A stretch of 64,000 bases of DNA from Rugamonas brunnea (GTDB taxonomy: Bacteria > Pseudomonadota > Gammaproteobacteria > Burkholderiales > Burkholderiaceae_D): NCBI RefSeq assembly GCF_014042345.1, contig NZ_JACEZT010000019.1, positions 36,285 to 100,284 on the forward strand. The letters are read 5' to 3'. The notes below the pieces were generated by a model. The model worked only from the letters and a program-made list of their open reading frames with translations. It was not told the DNA's origin and searched no databases. Of the stretch, positions 61,964 through 64,000 are shown piece after piece. The position numbers and the translations under genes are program-made. Position 1 is the stretch's first letter. Every line of letters starts with the position of its first letter.

Positions 61964-63478
61964 TCAGGCCGCCAGGTGGCGCGCCTGGCGCTGTGGCGCA
62001 GCCGTTTCGGCCCGTGCTGCGGGGGTGTTGGCGACGGACGGCTTGAGGCGGGAGCCCGATTCGTTGCGGCCGGCGTAGTCGCTCGCCAGCAGTTCGTCGG
62101 CCGCCGCTTTGCTCATGCCGCGCGTCTGCAGCCACTTCGATACCATCGCAGCGAGGCGGTCGAGGGCGATGCGATGGGTGGCGTCCGTGTTCGCATACAG
62201 CCAGTCGGAGAAGGCCATGAAGTTTTCAAACGCGGATTCGCCCAGCAGCACCGGCAAGGTGTGCGCGAAGCGGCCCGAGTTGGCCACCAGGTCCCAGTAA
62301 CGGGCGAAGCGCACCAGGCGCTGCATGGTGGGGAAGTCGATGTCCTTGTTGGCCAGGATGGTGTAGGGCGCGTAGGGCTCGAATACCAGGCCATACGCTT
62401 CCGTGTGGCGGATGATCGGTGTGCCGCGCAGCCGCTTCAGGATGCCGAACTGGATCTCGTGCGGCTGGAGCGACCACAAATGGTTAAAGCCGCGCGCAAA
62501 GCTGGCGACGTCCTCGCCGGGCAGGCCGGCGATCAGGTCCACGTGCATGTGGGCGTGCGATTGGGTGGTCAGCCAGCGGATGTTGTCGGCCGCCTTCTGG
62601 TTGTCCTGCTTGCGGCTGACGAGGGTTTGCACCTCGGGATTGAAGCTCTGGATGCCAATTTCGAACTGCAGCGCACCGGGCGGGAACTTGCTGATGCCTT
62701 CCTTGAGCGCGTCGGGCAGGTGGTCGGGCACCAGTTCGAAGTGGGCGTAGACCGGATCGTCGGGATGGGCGGCCAGCTTATCGAGGAAGAACTGCATGAT
62801 CTTCAGGCTGGTCTTGATGTTCAGGTTGAAGGTGCGGTCGACGAACTTGAACAGGCGGGCGCCGCGCGCATGCAGTCCTTCCAGCTCGGCGAGGAAGGCG
62901 TCGAGGTTGAACGGCCATGCCGTCTTGTCCAGGGCAGACAGGCAGAACTCGCACTTGAATGGGCAACCGCGTGACGCTTCCACGTAGATGGTGCGGTTCT
63001 TGATGTCGTCGTCGCTGTAGAGCGAATATGGCAGCTTGATTTCGGCCATCGGCGGCTGGACGCCGGCGTGGATCTTCATCAGCGGCTTGGGGCCGTGCAG
63101 GATCTCTCCGCACAGCTTGGGGAAGGTAACGTCGCCCCAACCGGTGATCAGGTAGTCGGCCAGTTGGACAATCTGCTGTTCGCCTGGTTCATGCGAGACT
63201 TCTGGTCCGCCCAGTACGACCACGACCTGCGGCGCCACGCGTTTGAGCATGGCCACCACTTTGGTCGTCTCCTCGACGTTCCATATATAGATGCCGAAAC
63301 CGACGATGCGCGGCTGGTGTGCCAGGATGCGTTCCACGACCTCGGTGGTCTTGGCGCCGATGACGAACTCCTGCAGCCTTGTCTGTTCCTGCAACGGCCC
63401 CATGTTGGCCAGCAGGTAGCGCAGGCCCAGCGAAGCGTGGGTGTAGCGGGCGTTGAGGGTGGTAAGCAGGATGGTCAT
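61964..63478 (-). CDS. B12-binding radical SAM protein (DUF4080)
   Basis: This 504-aa protein has an N-terminal B12-binding-like Rossmann part (MTILLTTLNARYTHASLGLR, GFGIYIWNVEETTKV, VVLGGPEVSHEPGE). The radical SAM centre CPFKCEFC (CxxxCxxC) follows in YVEASRGCPFKCEFCLSALD. A DUF4080-like C-terminal helical part comes after about residue 350, with a low-complexity tail. It uses SAM and a [4Fe-4S] cluster for an unknown modification. The ATG at 63478 (MTILLTTL) is taken as start; the upstream frame lacks homology. It transcribes away from the rrn operon. Confidence 0.88.
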   Translation of the reverse strand: MTILLTTLNARYTHASLGLRYLLANMGPLQEQTRLQEFVIGAKTTEVVERILAHQPRIVGFGIYIWNVEETTKVVAMLKRVAPQVVVVLGGPEVSHEPGEQQIVQLADYLITGWGDVTFPKLCGEILHGPKPLMKIHAGVQPPMAEIKLPYSLYSDDDIKNRTIYVEASRGCPFKCEFCLSALDKTAWPFNLDAFLAELEGLHARGARLFKFVDRTFNLNIKTSLKIMQFFLDKLAAHPDDPVYAHFELVPDHLPDALKEGISKFPPGALQFEIGIQSFNPEVQTLVSRKQDNQKAADNIRWLTTQSHAHMHVDLIAGLPGEDVASFARGFNHLWSLQPHEIQFGILKRLRGTPIIRHTEAYGLVFEPYAPYTILANKDIDFPTMQRLVRFARYWDLVANSGRFAHTLPVLLGESAFENFMAFSDWLYANTDATHRIALDRLAAMVSKWLQTRGMSKAAADELLASDYAGRNESGSRLKPSVANTPAARAETAAPQRQARHLAA

Positions 63479-63889
63479 GACAGCGGTGTGGATCGGTGAA
63501 ACCGCTATTTTACGCTGCCGGCCTTGCCAGCCATGCCGGCTCTTTGCTATAGTTCGGTCCCTCGCGAAACGATGCATCTGAAGTGCAAGTTAAGCGGGAA
63601 AAACGAGGGGTTGACGACTTATACGAAACACTGCATAATCTCGCTTCTCTGCTGACGAACAAAACGCTTCGCAGCATGCAGTACCGAATAAGGTTCTTTA
63701 ACAATTCACAGTCGATAAGTGTGGACGTTTGATGGAAGTGCACGCGGAGCTCGTCTCCGCGATACTTAAAATATCAAATGTTCACAAGAAGTAATGAAAT
63801 AGGCGCTTCGAAAGAAGTGGCCTGTCAGTATTTTGAGTGAGCGACCCGCTAGCAATAGCGGTGCGAGAAATCGCAAACAAACAGAGATT
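63479..63889 (+). promoter_or_regulatory. rrn promoter region and leader
   Basis: No gene. TTGACG (63611-63616), a 17-base spacer and CATAAT (63634-63639) form the rrn promoter, with start near 63646 and an AT-rich stretch upstream. The leader holds a boxA-like antitermination element (GGTTCTTTAACAA, 63692-63704) and, before the 16S, a hairpin region (CGACCCGCTAGCAATAGCGG). This is the usual 5' leader of a ribosomal operon. Confidence 0.85.
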
Positions 63890-64000
63890 AAACTGAAGAG
63901 TTTGATCCTGGCTCAGATTGAACGCTGGCGGCATGCCTTACACATGCAAGTCGAACGGCAGCGCGGGGCAACCTGGCGGCGAGTGGCGAACGGGTGAGTA
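63890..64000 (+). rRNA. rrs: 16S ribosomal RNA, 5' end (partial)
   Basis: The sequence from AAACTGAAGAGTTTGATCCT, with the universal 27F primer region, through the V1 start is a betaproteobacterial 16S 5' end. The V1 loop (GGCAGCGCGGGGCAACCTGG) and GGCGAGTGGCGAACGGGTGA fit an Oxalobacteraceae-like sequence. The gene is cut by the window edge. Confidence 0.97.

Overview
The window is chromosomal DNA of a high-GC betaproteobacterium, most likely of the Oxalobacteraceae (Massilia/Duganella/Janthinobacterium type). This rests on the rpmH-dnaA-dnaN-gyrB origin layout, a betaproteobacterial 16S rRNA start at the right edge, the OmpW, MlaE-type and Cache/GGDEF repertoire, and codon use. The species cannot be fixed from sequence alone.

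Region 1 (1-5.9 kb): end of a chemoreceptor, a lipoprotein, OmpW, a secreted MORN-repeat protein with a TonB-like C-terminus, an M48-type metallopeptidase and a periplasmic solute-binding protein. Region 2 (5.9-15.2 kb): a detached type VI secretion block, tssF-tssG-vgrG, then a DUF2169 adaptor, a DUF4150 PAAR-like effector and small AT-rich genes that are probably immunity genes. Region 3 (15.4-20.2 kb): a two-gene operon of a PAS-GAF-GGDEF-EAL protein and a duplicated sensor protein ending in a CheW domain.

Region 4 (about 20.8-32.1 kb) is an accessory island of lower GC next to the replication-origin genes. It holds a Vsr / C5-methyltransferase / PD-(D/E)XK restriction cassette. Next comes an unrecognised leftward cluster: a 174-aa protein with a glycine-rich linker, translationally coupled to a 517-aa protein with two dinucleotide-binding motifs, then a 339-aa protein with a Cys cluster and a 112-aa protein. 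The rest is a possible TniQ remnant, orphan genes, a secreted HExxH peptidase with a secreted proline-rich partner, and a broken IS3-type transposase. A 24-bp exact direct repeat containing a terminator brackets the last 2.6 kb.

Region 5 (32.2-42 kb) is the replication and membrane-biogenesis core: gyrB, dnaN and dnaA leftward, and rpmH, rnpA, yidD, yidC and mnmE rightward. Region 6 (42-53.6 kb): a DUF1501/DUF1800 pair, a fused cytochrome-porin followed by a diheme cytochrome c behind an FNR-type promoter, a solute-binding protein paired with a Cache-HAMP-GGDEF cyclase, a small zinc protein, an Hpt protein, a CAP-domain lipoprotein and pssA. Region 7 (53.6-64 kb): an aldo/keto reductase, a D,D-carboxypeptidase, a hydrolase, a [2Fe-2S] ferredoxin, a VanZ-like protein, an MlaE/MlaF/MlaD-like lipid ABC operon with an auxiliary lipoprotein, a B12/radical SAM protein, and the promoter, leader and first ~110 bases of an rrn operon.

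The most interesting items are the unassigned 23.7-27.8 kb cluster, the cytochrome-porin module with a correctly spaced FNR site, and the AT-rich effector/immunity tail of the type VI block.
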